Source: Adenophora triphylla var. japonica (lineage: Eukaryota; Streptophyta; Magnoliopsida; Asterales; Campanulaceae). Taken from it: 64,000 nucleotides of DNA. The notes beneath the pieces were generated by a model. That model did no database searches and was not told where the DNA came from. It saw nothing but the letters and a program-made list of their open reading frames with translations. The DNA lies in the NCBI GenBank assembly GCA_022495995.1, contig JAFEMH010007467.1:24487-88486 (forward strand), given 5' to 3'. This document shows, piece after piece, positions 1-15,500 of the stretch (positions within the stretch are counted from its first letter, which is position 1; each line of letters begins with the position of its first letter). The position numbers and the translations under genes were made by a program.

Positions 1-1012
1 ATTCCTTCAGTTTAACTTCCTAACAATTAACAATAGAAATGCCATCATTTAACCACCCCAAATTCATAGATAAGTATGAATACTTCTACTGTTCAAATTT
101 GGAAAAAGACCATGTTTAACTCAAATAGTCTTCTGTATTCGCTCTGCAGTGTGTACTTTAGAAATCTGTGTCAAACTCATCAAAAAGTGAAGAGGACCTA
201 GGAAATAGGAATGCCTCTCTCTCTCTCTCCCCCTCTCTAGGAATGATCCCTATGAGCTATAATCTTTCACGTACACACAATAAAAGTGCTAAATTAAGAT
301 GTGGTCTGTCTTCTCTATCTCTGTGTCAAACTCATAAAAAGTCAGAGGAAGAGTAGGGAATTGGGTTGCCACTCTCTTTCTCTCTAAGAAACCTATAGGC
401 TATAACATTTTATGTACACACAGTGAAAGTGCATATTTAAAACTGTTTTTGTTTATAGTTGAAAGGTGGGTCGCTTAATTTAATGATTTTGGTCTCTGGT
501 GGGCTATGGCCGGGATAAGTCTTTGAGGCCCTATGGCTTCTTAATCTCTGTCTTGTTTGGGTATTGTTAAGGGTGACCGTAGGAGATTATTTTGGACTTA
601 AAAACCTATGGGATTATGAGAAATAATAGCATTTCATATTTTCTTTCCTTGCCGAGAGTGATGCATATTGAGGAAGTTAGCTGCACACCTTTTCCATAAT
701 GTGATTGATGCGGGATCATAGAGTTGATTCATTATACTCTGGTTTTACTTCTTGATTCTCGTTCTCCATCAATGCTGCATGAATGATGTAGTAATTTCAT
801 GGCAACAAGATTATCTTAGTTCATACTGTTTCCTATATTTGTATCTATCAGGTGGTAACCTGATGGCAATGAGCTCTTATAAAAAAACCTGATGGCAATG
901 AGCTTAAGTTTAGAATGCCTTTTTTATTGCATTACCTCTTGAGATGAAATTTGGTATGGTAGACACCTTTGTATATATCTGATGCTGCTGGCCTTCTATT
1001 GGTATATCGCAG
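1..1012 (+). other. Probable intron upstream of the first visible callose synthase exon
   Basis: No coding exon of the expected N-terminus is visible, so this is most likely part of the gene's first intron. It contains a diverged tandem duplication of period about 155 bp: one copy begins near 166 and the next near 321, both starting CTGTGTCAAACTCAT and including a CT-rich stretch and an ACACA-AAAAGTGC-like end. A ggtaacctgatggcaatgag-type short repeat occurs twice near 853-905. Nothing else recognised. Confidence 0.5.
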
Positions 1013-1225
1013 TATGTGAGCATGCTTACTCATTGGCTCAAAATCTGGATCCAAACAGTGAGGGAAGAGGCGTGCTACAGTTTAAGACAGGTTTGATGTC
1101 TGTAATCAAGGTATATTTTCCATTCAATGAGATAAATAACTCTTTTTGTTGCATCCTTCACAAATTCATTGTGCAGTACATATTAAGTTTAATTCAGTAG
1201 TTATAGTAATAATTTATCTTGGGTC

Positions 1226-1260
<35 letters not shown>

Positions 1261-4200
1261 TATCTGTGTGTGTATATATATATATACATAATGCATAGAT
1301 ATGTATGCATGTGTGCATGTATATATATACATATACATACATATATATTATTGATGGTGGTAATCCATTTTCTTATATGTTTATCTTGCAGCAAAAACTT
1401 GCTAAGAGGGAGGGCGGGGGAATCGACAGAAGCCTGGACATAGCTCGCCTACAGGAGTTCTATAAGCTATACAGGGAAAAGAACAATGTTGACAAGCTAC
1501 GTGAAGAGGAAATGAAGCTGAGAGAGTCTGGTGCTTTCAGTGGTAACCTTGGAGAGTATGTTCTTGAACTTGAGAACTGCATCATTCTAAGTTTGTTCTT
1601 GGCATCCCTGAAATGTTTTCAATGAATCGCAAAAGTATGATTACTCTGTCTCTTCACACATAGATAATTAACGAGAACTTACGGCCTTAAGGACGGTGTT
1701 TAATTTTATCCCGTCTTCCAAGAAAGTAACTTTATGACAGGAGTAATAACTAAATATCATCTCATCCAACACTTCCGGCACCTCACTTGAAGAAAACTAT
1801 TATGTAATTCTTCATCTTTTAGAGTACATGGAAATTGTTAACTGGTAACCTTGATTATCTCGTTAATTACACTGTTAAAATAGATTCCAACATTGTTTTG
1901 TTTATTATATTTTCTTATAATTTGTTGTTTGTTTTCCCTTTGAAATTGCGTGAATGGCATTCTGTGAGAACGATACCGCAGGCAAAATTTTAATGTAAAT
2001 AATGAAAAGAAAAATTGGAGTGATCAACTCTTTTGGGTCACATTAATCCCAAACTCATTATATAGTTATTCTCCAATATGACATTGTGCTTGGTAGATTT
2101 GTCAAAAAGCCTTCAGAAGTTATTTCCACTTTTGTCCTAATCTTCTTGTCCTCTGATAGTTGTATTTCTTCCATCTAGTAAATTCACATATAATAAAAAT
2201 AAAAGATAATCCATTATGCACGACTCCTTCCATTCCGTTCCATTCCATTCCATTCCATTCCATTCCATTCCATTCCATTCCATTCCATTCCATTCCATTC
2301 CATTTGGAGAGCGTTCTGTTCTTCTTTTCTAAAGGTTTGGTTCAAAGAGGTCTTTTAGAGTTAGATGAATTGTGACAAGTGACAGCAGACAGTGCGAACT
2401 TTATTCCCCATGAGCAATAAAGAAAAACTATAGGAAAAAAAGAAATAGAAAGAAAAGAGGAAACGGACAAGCTGTATATGTCATGTTATTCTCCTGGCAT
2501 TCCAAAATAAGTGTCATTGACTTCACACATGTTTTGAGAAGTATTGGATTATTTGTTTTACCTTTGATACCCTCACTTAGCCACTAGTGGTGTCAAATCA
2601 ACATATCCCATTTCTTATCACATCCCACCTAAAAAGGGTAGGATAGACAATTATTATTAACGAACTTTCTTAAAACTGAAAGAGAGCCTACATTTTGGTA
2701 CTCCCCAAATTGGAGTGGAGACACTCTTAAACAGATGGAATATATAATATGACTTCTTTTATTTAGCGACAGAGAAGGAAGATTTTGTTGGGGAAAAAGA
2801 ATGGCAACAACACCAAACCTAAAGTAAAAAGAACAGGAAATTACTAGGACTCTCAAGAGCTTACTTGGTACTAAAGCTTGAATGAAAATGAATTTGATAC
2901 TAGAATGGATGTGAAAGTAGATGAAAGGACATTCTAGTTTTTTTTTGCATTTTTTTCCAAAATCATCCATGCTACCAAGGATAGACTAATCCATGCTTCA
3001 AAAGTTGGAACAGCCATTCTAGCCTTTTTTTTTGAATGGGCCTTCTACGTGGAATGAGCTTTGACATTGATGAAATGGCCTAGCATGGGATCTTATCACA
3101 CGCATACGGGATTCCTCCTCCGAAGGAGCCCTTAATTTTAAGATCCACTATGGAAGACGCTTGAAGCCTTACTTGAAAGTGAAGACACAATCTATCTCAA
3201 AGATAAATAAATGAAAAGCCCGTACTGCTAAAATCTCTAAACTTTTGCCCAGTCCAAAATCGTTAACATCTCTCGACTTTTGATCCGTCCGAAATCATTA
3301 AATGAAATGCTAAGGTAAGGACCTACTTTTGAAATGAATATTATCCAGATGAAATCAAACACATGAAAAATTATGAAATTAAACTCTGTAGAAAAGCGTA
3401 AGAGATTTACTGGTAAAAAGTCGGATATGTTAAGCTTAAGCTTAAGCTTTCGATTGAGTTGATTCACAATCAACTAGCAAGATCAAGTACCCATGAGAGG
3501 CTGAGAAGATGAGAGATCTTCAAATCTCTTTCATTAGGATTGCAAAAGAAAAAAATTGCGGGGAGTCTCAAGTTGTATTGATGAAGCTAGAGATAGGAGC
3601 CTTAAATAGGCCTCATTATTTATTCCCTAGAGGCGGGTCCGTTACCATATAAGCCGTGGATTGTTTCTTGTGAAGTCCTTTTGTCGTGATATAAAAGTAG
3701 TTGATTTCCTTGTAAAGGAATCTGGAGATGAAAAGAAGGTACAATAGCTTAGTTTGTGCTGCCAGCAGCGTGGGAAGGTACACTTATTTTGAACTAATTA
3801 AGGATGATATGATAGTTAACCCTTTGGTTACACTTTTATGTGGCTTACGGGATACAAAGTACAATCTATCAGATTTTTGCATTTAAGTGATGTTAAAAAC
3901 TGTAGTAGTAGTATTTTTTCTTGTGTGTGCGTGTGTGTGTGGGGGGAGGGGTCATGAACTCAAATGACCAAGACAGCTAGAAAGAAATTTACATCCAGGC
4001 AACTTGTCAAAACTTTTTGAGGGGATGTATTAATTTCTTTTAGTTTAAGAGAGTAGGTGCTTTTTCTATTATGGTTTAATGATTTTTTCATGAACTCAAA
4101 TGACCAAGACAGCTAGAAAGAAATTTACATCCAGGCAACTTGTCAAAACTTTTTGAGGGGATGTATTAATTTCTTGTAGTTTAAGAGCGTAGGTGCTTTT

Positions 4201-7200
4201 TCTATTATGGTTTAATGATTTTTTCTGAACGTTTCAGACATTTGCATGACCTTTTGTGTGGTTTATGGGAAACTTTTTTATAAGCAAATAGCAGTCCGAT
4301 CTTTGTTTTTTTCCTTTTTTTTTTTTTTTTCAGGAGGGGTGGGGGGGCATTCTCTTTGTATACTTCTTGTGTACTGCAGTTCACCCCTAGTGGCATTTTC
4401 AGACCATTTTGTATCTTTTGAGGTGTTAATATTCTTTTTTGAAGGGCCTTTCCCAGGTATACTTGAGTAGATCTGTTAAGTTTGTCTTTTGCTTATGTGC
4501 TTGTTCATATCCCTTCTCTAATATACAGGCTATTAATTGTATTAAATAATTGTGCTGCCAATTTTTCTTAATATCCATCAACGTCTTGCTGGATACCAAG
4601 AAAATTTCAAGGAATATTACTATGTGCGTTAAACCAAGGGGCTATGGCATATTTGGTACTGCTTTTGTATAACAAGAGTATTACTTAATCATATGTTTGG
4701 GATCTTTTAATTACTTATATACACTTGTCCTTAATATATCCACTTGTTTTCTGTGATTGTGTGGCTGATAGATTGGAAAGGAAAACTGTGAAGAGGAAAA
4801 GGGTTTTTGCAACTCTTAAAGTTTTAGGAACAGTACTAGAGCAGCTGATGAAGGACGTATCACCTGAAGATGCTGAAAGATTAGTTCCTGAAGAGGTTTG
4901 TCTATGAGTCTGAAGTGATTTTCTAGAATTTGCATTACATGCCGGTAAAAAATTATACTCCCTCCGTCTCACAATAATATGCAAGATGGAATTGGCACAA
5001 GAATTAAGGAGAAAAGTGAAAAAGGTGATGTATTGCAAGTGTAGATAGTTGGGTAGGAGAGAGAAAGTGGGCTAAGTGGGTAATTGTTGCGAGTATGACA
5101 AGTGGGTCCCATATCCATTTTGGGACTTTGCATTTGGGACGCCCAAAGAGGTTCTTTTTGCAGATTATAGTGGGATGGAGGGAGTATATGAAATTACCCT
5201 CCAATCCAGTTCTGTCACCTACTTCCAAGCCCTTTCCTCATAGTCACCTAGTCCAAAAGCTTACCCTGGAGAAGAAATTAAGTGGAGTGGGGTAGGAATA
5301 AGAAAACCGGAGTAAGAGATTCCTCTCAGACGTTCGAGGTAGACAATACTAAGCATTTTCCAGGAGTGTAAGGTGCTCAGCTTTACGTATAATACATCAT
5401 GCCTCTTTTTTCTCCAAAAGATTTTGTAAACTGTTTGTAATCCTTGCTAAGGGCATGGAAGGAAAACTGTTTTGTTTATGTATCGTTTCCCAGCTTACAT
5501 GGTTTCGTCTTTTATTTATTTTGCTTCTTCTTGATTTTCCAGTTGAAACGCGTGATGGAATCTGATGCAGCTATGACAGAGGACCTTGTGGCTTATAACA
5601 TTATCCCCCTTGATGCTCCAACGATAACAAATGCGATCGGCTCTTTTCCTGAGGTCATATGCTCTTATCTTTACATGTCTCAGGTTCTACTTTATAGATG
5701 CGCTGCTCGTAATTATTCTGATTTTTCATATATTTATATCAGGTGAGGGCAGCAATTTCATCCTTAAAGTACTTTAGGGGCCTACCAAGGTTACCAGCAA
5801 ACTTCCCGATACCTACTACAAGGAATGCAGATGTCCTTGATTTCCTGCATTATGTCTTCGGATTTCAGGTTTGTGCTGGGTGGGAATGTGGAGCTATATT
5901 ACCAGTTTTCATTTAGTTCACAATCATCTTTCCTAGGACATTTTTTTTTCTTATGTTTGTATTTCTGTATTTTTCCGACCATGTGTGTTGTAGTTGATGT
6001 AGTGCACTATATATTTCTTATAGCATGAGTGATTACCATTTGTGCAATTGTGGTATATTTGTGAAGAAGGGGCCAATTCTAGAATTATCATAGATCCAAA
6101 TCTACGACATTCTTTTGGCATTTGCAGCCTTATCTTCTTGATCTACTTTTTTCTTTTCTTTTATCAAGATCTGTAAGCAAAAGATCTTAAACATTTGACA
6201 TTGTCTTGCTTCAACTTGTGGAACTTATGGTTACTGTTGATGTTTGTTGGCAGAAAGACAATGTTTCTAATCAACGTGAGAACATAGTTAACCTCCTTGC
6301 GAATGAACAAAGTCGTCTTGGCAGTCCTGAAGATCCTGAGCCGGTATGCCTCATGACTTTATTGTCTTGTTATTAGTTAAACCGATCACATTTGAGATCT
6401 ATTTGCGATTTTCACATGTTTGGTCTACTGAAAGTAGGAGAAGAAATTGTATTGAACTGCACATGACTATTTGGAAACAAAAAGGTAAATAAGAGTTGAG
6501 ATGAGGACCCTGCTAAATTAATATTTTATATATTTTTTAAAGGAATGAAAGTTATTTCATTTTATTCTTTTCCATATCTCATGTGAAATTCCAACATTTG
6601 ATTCTTGTAACAGAAGAAACATTTGGTCTCATTTTAAGCCTCAGCCCAGCTGCCTAAAAGTTTGGGAATGTATTAAGATATATAATCCCGCATCTGGTGT
6701 TAAAGTCTTAAGTCAACATGTTAGATCTCTGGGGCAAAACGTGCCACAAGTCAAAATTCTTTGAGACGGACTCAGATTCGATAGGGCCATATACGACACA
6801 CAATGTGGTTTAAGCTCTCTTTCTCAATTCTGCAACATTCCTCCATCTCAAATGCTAGGAATTTTAGAAGCACACCCTCTCAAGGAACCCGAGGGCAGAC
6901 CAAGGATTGCTTAAAAACCTAAGAAAATCGTTGACAGGCTTATTTTTATATTTATTCCTCGTGGTCAGCTTAACAAATCTTTATTGATTTAAACATGAAT
7001 ATAGAGATCTTATACCGGATAATCTTGAGCTCTGAAGCCTAGATGTTGAGAGATGGCTTGCAGATTATATTAGACATTCAAGTACCAAAAGGTCCTGGCT
7101 GATGAAATGTCTGAAGAGCCTATCTCTTCCCCATCATTGATCATGTACGCCTAATTATTTAAGTTAGTTCAGGTGAAGGGGAACAGGGGATAAAGATTCA

Positions 7201-8055
7201 TTTTGTTTAGGCTTGTATAAGCTGTGGGCCAGAATTTAGGTTCTCCATGGACAATGATAAACCGCGACGAAATGGCGTAGCAGATTTACTTGATTGTCCT
7301 TTCCTTGAAAATGTAACTTTAGGGTTCATTTACTTTTGCAATCCTTGCTTTGAGATAGAGTTGTTTGTGTATCATCTTTATATAGGTGCAGGCAAAGGGA
7401 GCTTTTCGGGGATTCCCCTTTCCAATTTGTGTAGGCATTGAACTGTTGTTTTGTCACTGAGTAGGCTATTGTTTCTTGGCTTTTTTACTTTCCTTTTTCT
7501 GTAGTCAGATGGACTTCTCGTCCATCTGCTTGTACATTTTTCTCTTTTTCAATAATACTTTTTTCTTAATAAAAAATAATAAATCTATAAAAATTAGTGT
7601 TTTATGTGGCCAGCCAAAAAAATCACGGGAGACACAACCCCATAGTATATCATGCCTCCTGAAATGTTAACTTATAAACCTTCTTTCTATCGCAACCGGT
7701 CAAACACTCATTTCATTATAGCTGTAGCTAAAATTTATAATCCAGCTGATAAGGTACACACACCCTAATACTCCCAAAAGATAAAACTGTCAAACAATTG
7801 GTTTTCCCTCTTCTCCACCATGTGGAAAACTACTTCCATATGCATCTTCCCCACAAACTTTATTTTCTTCTTCTTGTTGGATCAGAGATGCTTATCCTTG
7901 AAATGGAAGCGTGATAGGTTAAATTAGTTCTCCCTGTAAGAGAAGGGTCATTTCATCAGCCATCTCAGTTTCTTATGACCTTATCTAATTCCCTTCCCAT
8001 TGTTCCAAACTGCAGCTCGATAGAACCTACTTTTCCTTTTTGTTCTTTGTGTGTG

Positions 8056-8101
<46 letters not shown>

Positions 8102-8135
8102 AGAGAGAGAGAGGGAGGGAGGGGAGGGAGGGAGG

Positions 8136-8182
<47 letters not shown>

Positions 8183-9458
8183 TGTTTTCTCCTTTTCATT
8201 TTTGTTTTTAATGCTAATATTATGTTTTTGTTGTTGGGTAGAAGGGGAGAGGGTTAGCATATAAAAATATATGCAGCTTCTCCTCAATATTTATGTTAGA
8301 GGGTATAACTCTATAGATAACTTAGTGATATTTTGCTTTAGAAACTGGACGAGGCAGCCGTGCAGAGGGTCTTTTTGAAGTCGCTGGAGAATTACATTAA
8401 GTGGTGTAATTACTTGAATATACAACCAGTTTGGAGCAAGTAAGCAAATTCTTAACCTATTTGGGATCTCTTTAGCAGATCTCTATATCAATTGAAAAGA
8501 TTTACATCCTCATGCAAGCTGTATACGTATATTTCTACCCTTTAGATATTCTCATGGCTCACATCTTGGAATCATATACTATTTGATCTTGCAGTTTGGA
8601 GGCAGTCAGCAAGGAGAAGAAGTTGATGTTCATTTCCTTATATTTCTTGATATGGGGTGAAGCTGGCAACATCAGATTTCTTCCGGAATGCCTTTGCTAC
8701 ATATTCCATCATGTAGGGAGTCTTGGAGTGATAGTCATTGCCTGTGTCATGTTTGTTGTGGAATGTGGATATCTGTTGTGGTTACTAGTATATTCGGAAA
8801 CAGTCAAAAGATAGATATTAGAACCATATAATCATCTGAAATTTTGATTTTTCCTACATTAATGGCCTTGCCGTCTTCTTTATGACTCCCTCTGTCCCAT
8901 GATAAATGTCATACTTTCCTTTTTAGTCCATCCCAAAATAAATGCGGCATTTCTTAAGAAGGTACAGTTTTTGTGTAATTTTACCATAATATATAAACAA
9001 GTACAGCACATTCCATAAAAAATTGACAAGTCAAATGCGAAGGGAGTTTTTATATTTTTTTTTCTCGCAATCATATTCCTCCAAGTTCTATATTAATCGT
9101 TTTTATTGGCACTATTGCATCATGACGGTCTCTGTGTAAATATATACCATGTCGTCCATTATGTGGGTTATTAATTTATTGGAACTACTGCATCATGACA
9201 GTCTCTGTCTAGATATTTTTTCGTGTTCCTCCATTTTGTAGTGTTTCTTTCAATCATGTAGAATCATTCGGACGTTATTATGTTCTTCAAACAATACTGC
9301 ATAGTTTATTTTACTTTTCTTGGTCTAACCATAACTCCACCCCCTCACTTTGGCATTTTTATATGCGGAGCCAAGTCCCTGTGGGGGATTTATTGTTTGG
9401 AGTGTGATACTGTCTTTTTTGTTGCTTTTTTTAGTTTTTTTTTTAATAGTTATTTATT

Positions 9459-9505
<47 letters not shown>

Positions 9506-12500
9506 CTTTTAACTCTTTGGATACGTTCCATGGCAGATGGGAAGGGAGCTGGATGAAATATTACGACAACAGACTGCGCAGCCAGCTGGCAGTTGTGTTT
9601 CTGAGAACGATGTTTCATTCTTGCATCAAGTTATTATTCCTCTGTATGAGGTTGTTGCTGCGGTATGTCTCTCTCTCTCTCTCTCTCAATCACCCTTCCG
9701 CTCATCCCATGAAAAAAGTCTACTGGTTAACCTAGTCTGACAAAAGGAAAACGATCCCCTTGGGTCATAGCTGTTAAAGGCGAGAGGCAGGCAAGAGTAC
9801 CTAGAAAATCCGAAAGGTGAGGTGACCAAAAGGCGGTAAAGTAGATCAAAAAAACATAGTAAAAGTATATACGTAACATATATTAAACAAAGCTTAAACA
9901 TCTTATGAACAATAGTTTCACAGCAACTTAACACAATTGAAACCACAAAAATGATAATTATTAGATAAACGGCACATTAATTTAAACTATGAAGTTCAAA
10001 TCAGCAAGCAAGTAGTAGTTAAAAAAAGGTGGGTCGGCTAGAACTGTTGGTTGTAAACTATGACGTTCAAATCAGCGCAAATCATGCAATTAATTCAAAA
10101 AATGATGAAGGTTCAGGTTTATGGCATTTTGTAAACTGTCGGGAATAATTTGAAAAAAAGGGTTGGGAATAGGGACTCTGGATCTGATTACTACCCAGAG
10201 ATGAACTTAAGAGATTAACACGTCAAAGAACGAAAGGATCTGATTCCTACCCAGAGATGAACTTAAGAGATTAACACGTCAAAGAACGAAAAAGAGACCT
10301 AGTAAATCAGTTAACAGATAGAAATATAAACTGCAAATCCTGAGATTAAAAATAAAATAAATCAAAAACAAATTGTTTTATTTATCTAGAACTAATAGCA
10401 AAGAAAGGAAAATACTGTTTTTGCTTAGTAAAATGGAGGAAAAGGTTGAACCAAAAAATAAATAAAAAATGAAGTCGAAGCAAGAGTAGAGACTGGAGAA
10501 ATAAAGTGGAGAGACAAATAAACAACAGGCGGGGGACTTCCAAAGGCGCTAAAAGGCATCGCTTGTGCCAAAAAGGCGTGCAACAGTACCAAAAGGCGGC
10601 CAACCTCTCAAGGCGCCAAAATGGCGAGGCGGGCGCTCGCCTTTCACCACGATGACTTAGTTTGGTTATAATAGTGATAGATGGTGAGGTTTCATCTTTG
10701 ACCACCAGTGATTTTTGTTTTAATTTTACTGCGAGGGTTTAAGGATCTTGGTGAGATGTAAGACCATTGTCATTGGCAAACCGAAGATGGGAACCATCAA
10801 ATTCTCCTTAACCCCTCTCCACAAGTCCAACCGTCGCCTCTAGTTAAAGCCTTCTCGAAATATTTGCCTCAAGGGTGAACATAAATGGAGATAAAATATC
10901 TCCCTGAAGCAACCCTTTGGAAGCCTCAAGTCACTTTTGAGCCTTGCCACACATAAAAAAAACTTGGTCTCCTGAAAGACCAAATAATACCTCTCCTTGA
11001 CATAATGCATTGCATGCTTATAAGAACCCCCTACGTTGGCTATGAAGGTGCTCACACACCAACATTTAGAACTTTAATGTTCCACGTTAAACGGTCTGGT
11101 TTTGTTCCAGATCTTGTTTATTTATATGTGCACAGTTCACTATTTTCTGGTTTTTTTTTTCTTTAACCGTCGCTTTCGGAAAAAAATATCTCTCAAAATG
11201 ACCTAGTCCAAAAACTATATACCAACATATACCAGTTTCTTAAGGTCGCTAGTATTGGCATTAACAACTTCATGGTTTCCTCGCTTTGAAGCAACATCTA
11301 TTTTTTTCATAGTGATAAATTTTGAGGGAAACTAAAGTCTGTTGCCATTAGCAACCAAAACTAACACTAATGCAAACATTTGGGGAAAACTAAAGTCGTT
11401 GTTGGCTGTTGCCAATATAGACTTTGATTTCCCCTAAAATAGTGAAGTCACTATTGCAATAGTGGCTTTTAAAACTGGAGGTAAATACTTTTTTGACTTG
11501 GGCATTTTGGGAGATGCTTTTCCAAAAAGTGACAATTTGAGGAAAACAATTATTTTCAGCGTAAAAAGGAAGATGGTCGCAGGCGTGTTGGTGTATATGA
11601 AGAGACAATTCCTAGGATAGTATAAATTACATTTCTAAGTTTAACAAACCCATAGACTTATTAAACAACCGTTTGCCTGATTTGCTAATGCATGCAGGAA
11701 GCCAGTAACAATGATAATGGACGTGCACCTCATTCAGCATGGAGAAATTATGATGATTTTAATGAGTATTTTTGGTGAGCTTTAGGTTTTAGATTTTCTA
11801 GGATGATTTTTTCCTTAAGTTTTTGTTTCCTTGTTAACACTCTCCTTTTCCAGGTCGCTACGTTGCTTTGAACTTAGTTGGCCGTGGCGGAAAACTTCTT
11901 CCTTTTTCCTTAAGCCAACACCGAGGTCCAAGGTTTGAACATTCAGACTTCATGCAACTCTTGGTGGTTAAATGTTACAGCTTCTGGCTTTTTCAATTAG
12001 CTTGCTTTATGTTACAGATAAATCTTCAGATTCCCAATTTCTGATATCGCTTTTGAAATATATAGAATAAGTGCATGCACAAGTATTGTTTGTTACTATA
12101 TTTAAAGCATATTATATAAAATGTTGTGATAAACAAATTTCACTGTCGAAAAGTTGTGATCCATCTTGAGTTGCAGATTACTTCATGTATTTTCATACAG
12201 TTGGACTAGCTTATGCTACCTGCAAACATTTACTTGTGTCAGAGTTACCACCATATTATGTGGTTACATTGAAGCTTTGTGTAACCAATTTATGTTCCAG
12301 TTGTTTATGTATTTCACCTCCATTCCATGTAAAGAGTCCACTATTCATTTTGGGGTGTTCAAGTTGGAGAGTTCCCTTTGAGAGATTATACCTTAGATCT
12401 CCATAACCTTTCAACTATAACATCTGAGTATGATGTATGCATCTTGGGTATGCTCAAGCATTTTCTTAATTATGACCAACTCCAAGTATAATAATATATT

Positions 12501-15500
12501 CCTTAGTTGAAAAAGACTTCTGAGTTGAACTGAGGAAGTAATATCTAGGCCACACTCATCTTTTGTTCATCCTGTTTACTTACTCAAAATGCAAAATAAT
12601 TACTTTTATGGTGGTAGAATATTGAGAGAGTGTCGTCATCCCTGTCTTACCATAGTGATTCATGATCTTTGATATTTAAAGATATACAAATTCAATTCTA
12701 CTAGGATTGGTGTGGAAACCTATTTGTTGCCGATAAGACATTTTAGTTTCTAGCTTTTATAAATGCTGTATTCTTGAATTCATAAAATAATTTAGGAAAC
12801 TGTCAGTCATATTCCTAATTCCTATGCTGCAAACTTGTTCTATATCGTGGCCAAGTTTGTTTATCCTGAATTGTTGCTTTCTGTAGCGTTTTCTGATCTA
12901 ATGATTCTTTGAACTTGTGATGTCGTTGTTATCAAATTCGACATAACTCTTCTAACCTTGTTTTCTGCTTCAACTACAGAATCTGCTTAAAACTGCCACA
13001 AACAAACGCCGAGGGAAAACTTCGTTTGTTGAACATCGGACCTTTTTTCATCTTTACCATAGTTTTCACCGCTTGTGGATTTTCCTCTTCATGATGTTTC
13101 AGGTTTGCATCTTGTTTCCTGTGATGCTACAATATGTTTATATTTACTTAGTATTTGTTTTTCTTTTCCAAATTGCATTTTCTTAATTTGCTTTTCTTAC
13201 GTTGTGATTGTTTCTTCATGATGTTTTTATTTACTTTTTTTTTTGATTAGCAATACAATATGGTTATTATGATGGGACTTTGGTTCTTTTCCTCAAGTTG
13301 TATGCATTTTGTTTCCAGTTTACCTAAATTTTATCTGCAGGTGATTGTTTGACACTTATAAAATGTGCAAATCTCTTCTTCTTAATTCTTCTCTCTCTCT
13401 CTCTCTCTCTTTCTCGTGTGTTGGCAGGGACTTACAATCATTGCATTTAATAATGGGCATTTTGGCTCTAAGACCATTAGAGAACTTCTCAGTCTTGGCC
13501 CGACATTTGTGGTGATGAAACTTTTTCAAAGTAGGTTTATCTATCTTGTAAGCTTTTCATTTGGAATCTGCTCTTATCCATGTTATGTGAAGATGCTTAA
13601 CTTCCATCTCTTCCCATTTGGACTTCTTAGAAAACATAAACTCGGTGGTTGAAAACTTGAAACACAATTGAGATATCAGTCTAGAATATGTTTCTTCTCT
13701 TTGCAGGTGCATTGGATATTGTCGTGATGTATGGTGCCTATTCTACAACTAGACGTTTAGCTGTCTCGCGAATTTTTCTTCGTTTCATTTGGTTTAGCGC
13801 GGCTTCTGCTTTCATATGTTTCCTTTATGTGTAAGTTGCTTGTTTTTGTTCAACCTAAATTTGCATGATTTTTTTGAGTATGCATTCTCTCTCTCTCTAT
13901 TTATATTTACTCCCTCCGTCCCGAAATGATCTTCCTACTTTCTTTTTGTTATCAATTCGAAGGTACTTTGAGCAATACTTTTAGGTTAATTTAATTATCC
14001 TAATGAACATCTAAAATTGTTATTGATAGTATTTATAATGGTGTATCGGTAACAAGTTTTAAATTTTCATTTGGATAAGTAAATTAACATAAAATTGCTG
14101 CTCAAAGTATATTCATATTAACAACAAAAAAAAGTGGGAAGATCATTTCGGGACAAAGGGAGTACGTGTGTGTGCATGTGTGCACACTTTTTTTTTGTTT
14201 CAAGAGGCACATTCCTTAACAGTGATTTATCTGGTTAAAATACAGGAGAGCTCTCCAAGAGGAGAGTAAACCGAATTCGGAATCCATTATTTTTAGAGTT
14301 TATGTGATCATCCTGGGCATCTATGCTGTTGTCCAAATTTTTTGGAGTTTCCTGATGCGGATACCAGTATGTCACCGTCTGACCAATCGGTGTGATCATT
14401 GGCCTTTAATTCGTTTTATCAAGTGGATGAACCAGGTTGACATTCGTTACCTTGTCTTTAATATGTTTTTTTTTTGAATTTTTTCTTTTCTTATCCTTCT
14501 TTAATGTGTTTTTAATTTTCATGGTCACATTTGTTTTACAAGGAACATTACTACGTTGGACGTGGAATGTACGAGAGGATATCTGACTTGATCAAGTAAT
14601 CAATTTTTATATGCGTAACTTTTTATTTCTGTTTTCATCAACAAGTGTTTGTATCTCAAAGGAAGTTTTGGGGTTAAATTTGGGCCAAATTGCAAATTGG
14701 TGACCTGAGTTTTCACACATTTGCAATTCCCAACCTAAGTGTTAAAACGTGCCAATCAGCCGCCTTAGTTTGTCAATTTGTTGCAATGTGGTGTAAAAAC
14801 TAACAAATCGTTAAATTTTTGACGGGATGTAACACATGTGCATGTCACATAACTTTTAAAGGGCATTTGAGTATTTTCCTGAATAAACAAAGATATCCGT
14901 TCCCCATTTCCCCTTGGTTAAAAAAACCCTCCCCATTCCAATCCTAGCAGCCCCTCCCCCACTTCCCCTTTCCTTCGCCCTACCACCACTTCCTCTACCC
15001 TCAGCCCACCACCACTCCCCTTCCGTCGTCTTTCAACACCTGATCTCCCCAACACATCCAACAGTCAAATCAAATGCATTCTCAGAAAACACCCAGTTAA
15101 AAGTAAATTAAAGAATTGGGTATAGACCTAATCGAATTCGGAGGAACTCATTGATGCACATGAGCTCACCCTGAGATGATTCAAATTGATCCCTGGCATT
15201 AAGAATCAAATTTGTTTCTTGTACAAGTATCTGGGACACAGTCTTTACTAGTGATAGCACAACAACATCTACCCCAGCCGTTCTTGACTCTGACCTCTTT
15301 GCTCCCTTTGGAAATAAAACAAACACACACAAAACAGAACATCCTAGTTAGCTTAGCTTACCGCTTACATTCCAAAATCACTCACAAAAGGCAGCTAGCA
15401 ATACAATGCTTTGGGAAAGGAAGACTGACATAAGAAAGAACTCAGGGCTCTGAAAACGCTTGCACAAGGTAGACAAAAGGCACTCAGCAACACAGTGCTT

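Noticed and set aside
7975..8287. Open frames across the GA tract on both strands
   Set aside because: Low-complexity Arg-Glu or Ser-Leu translation of a microsatellite inside an intron.
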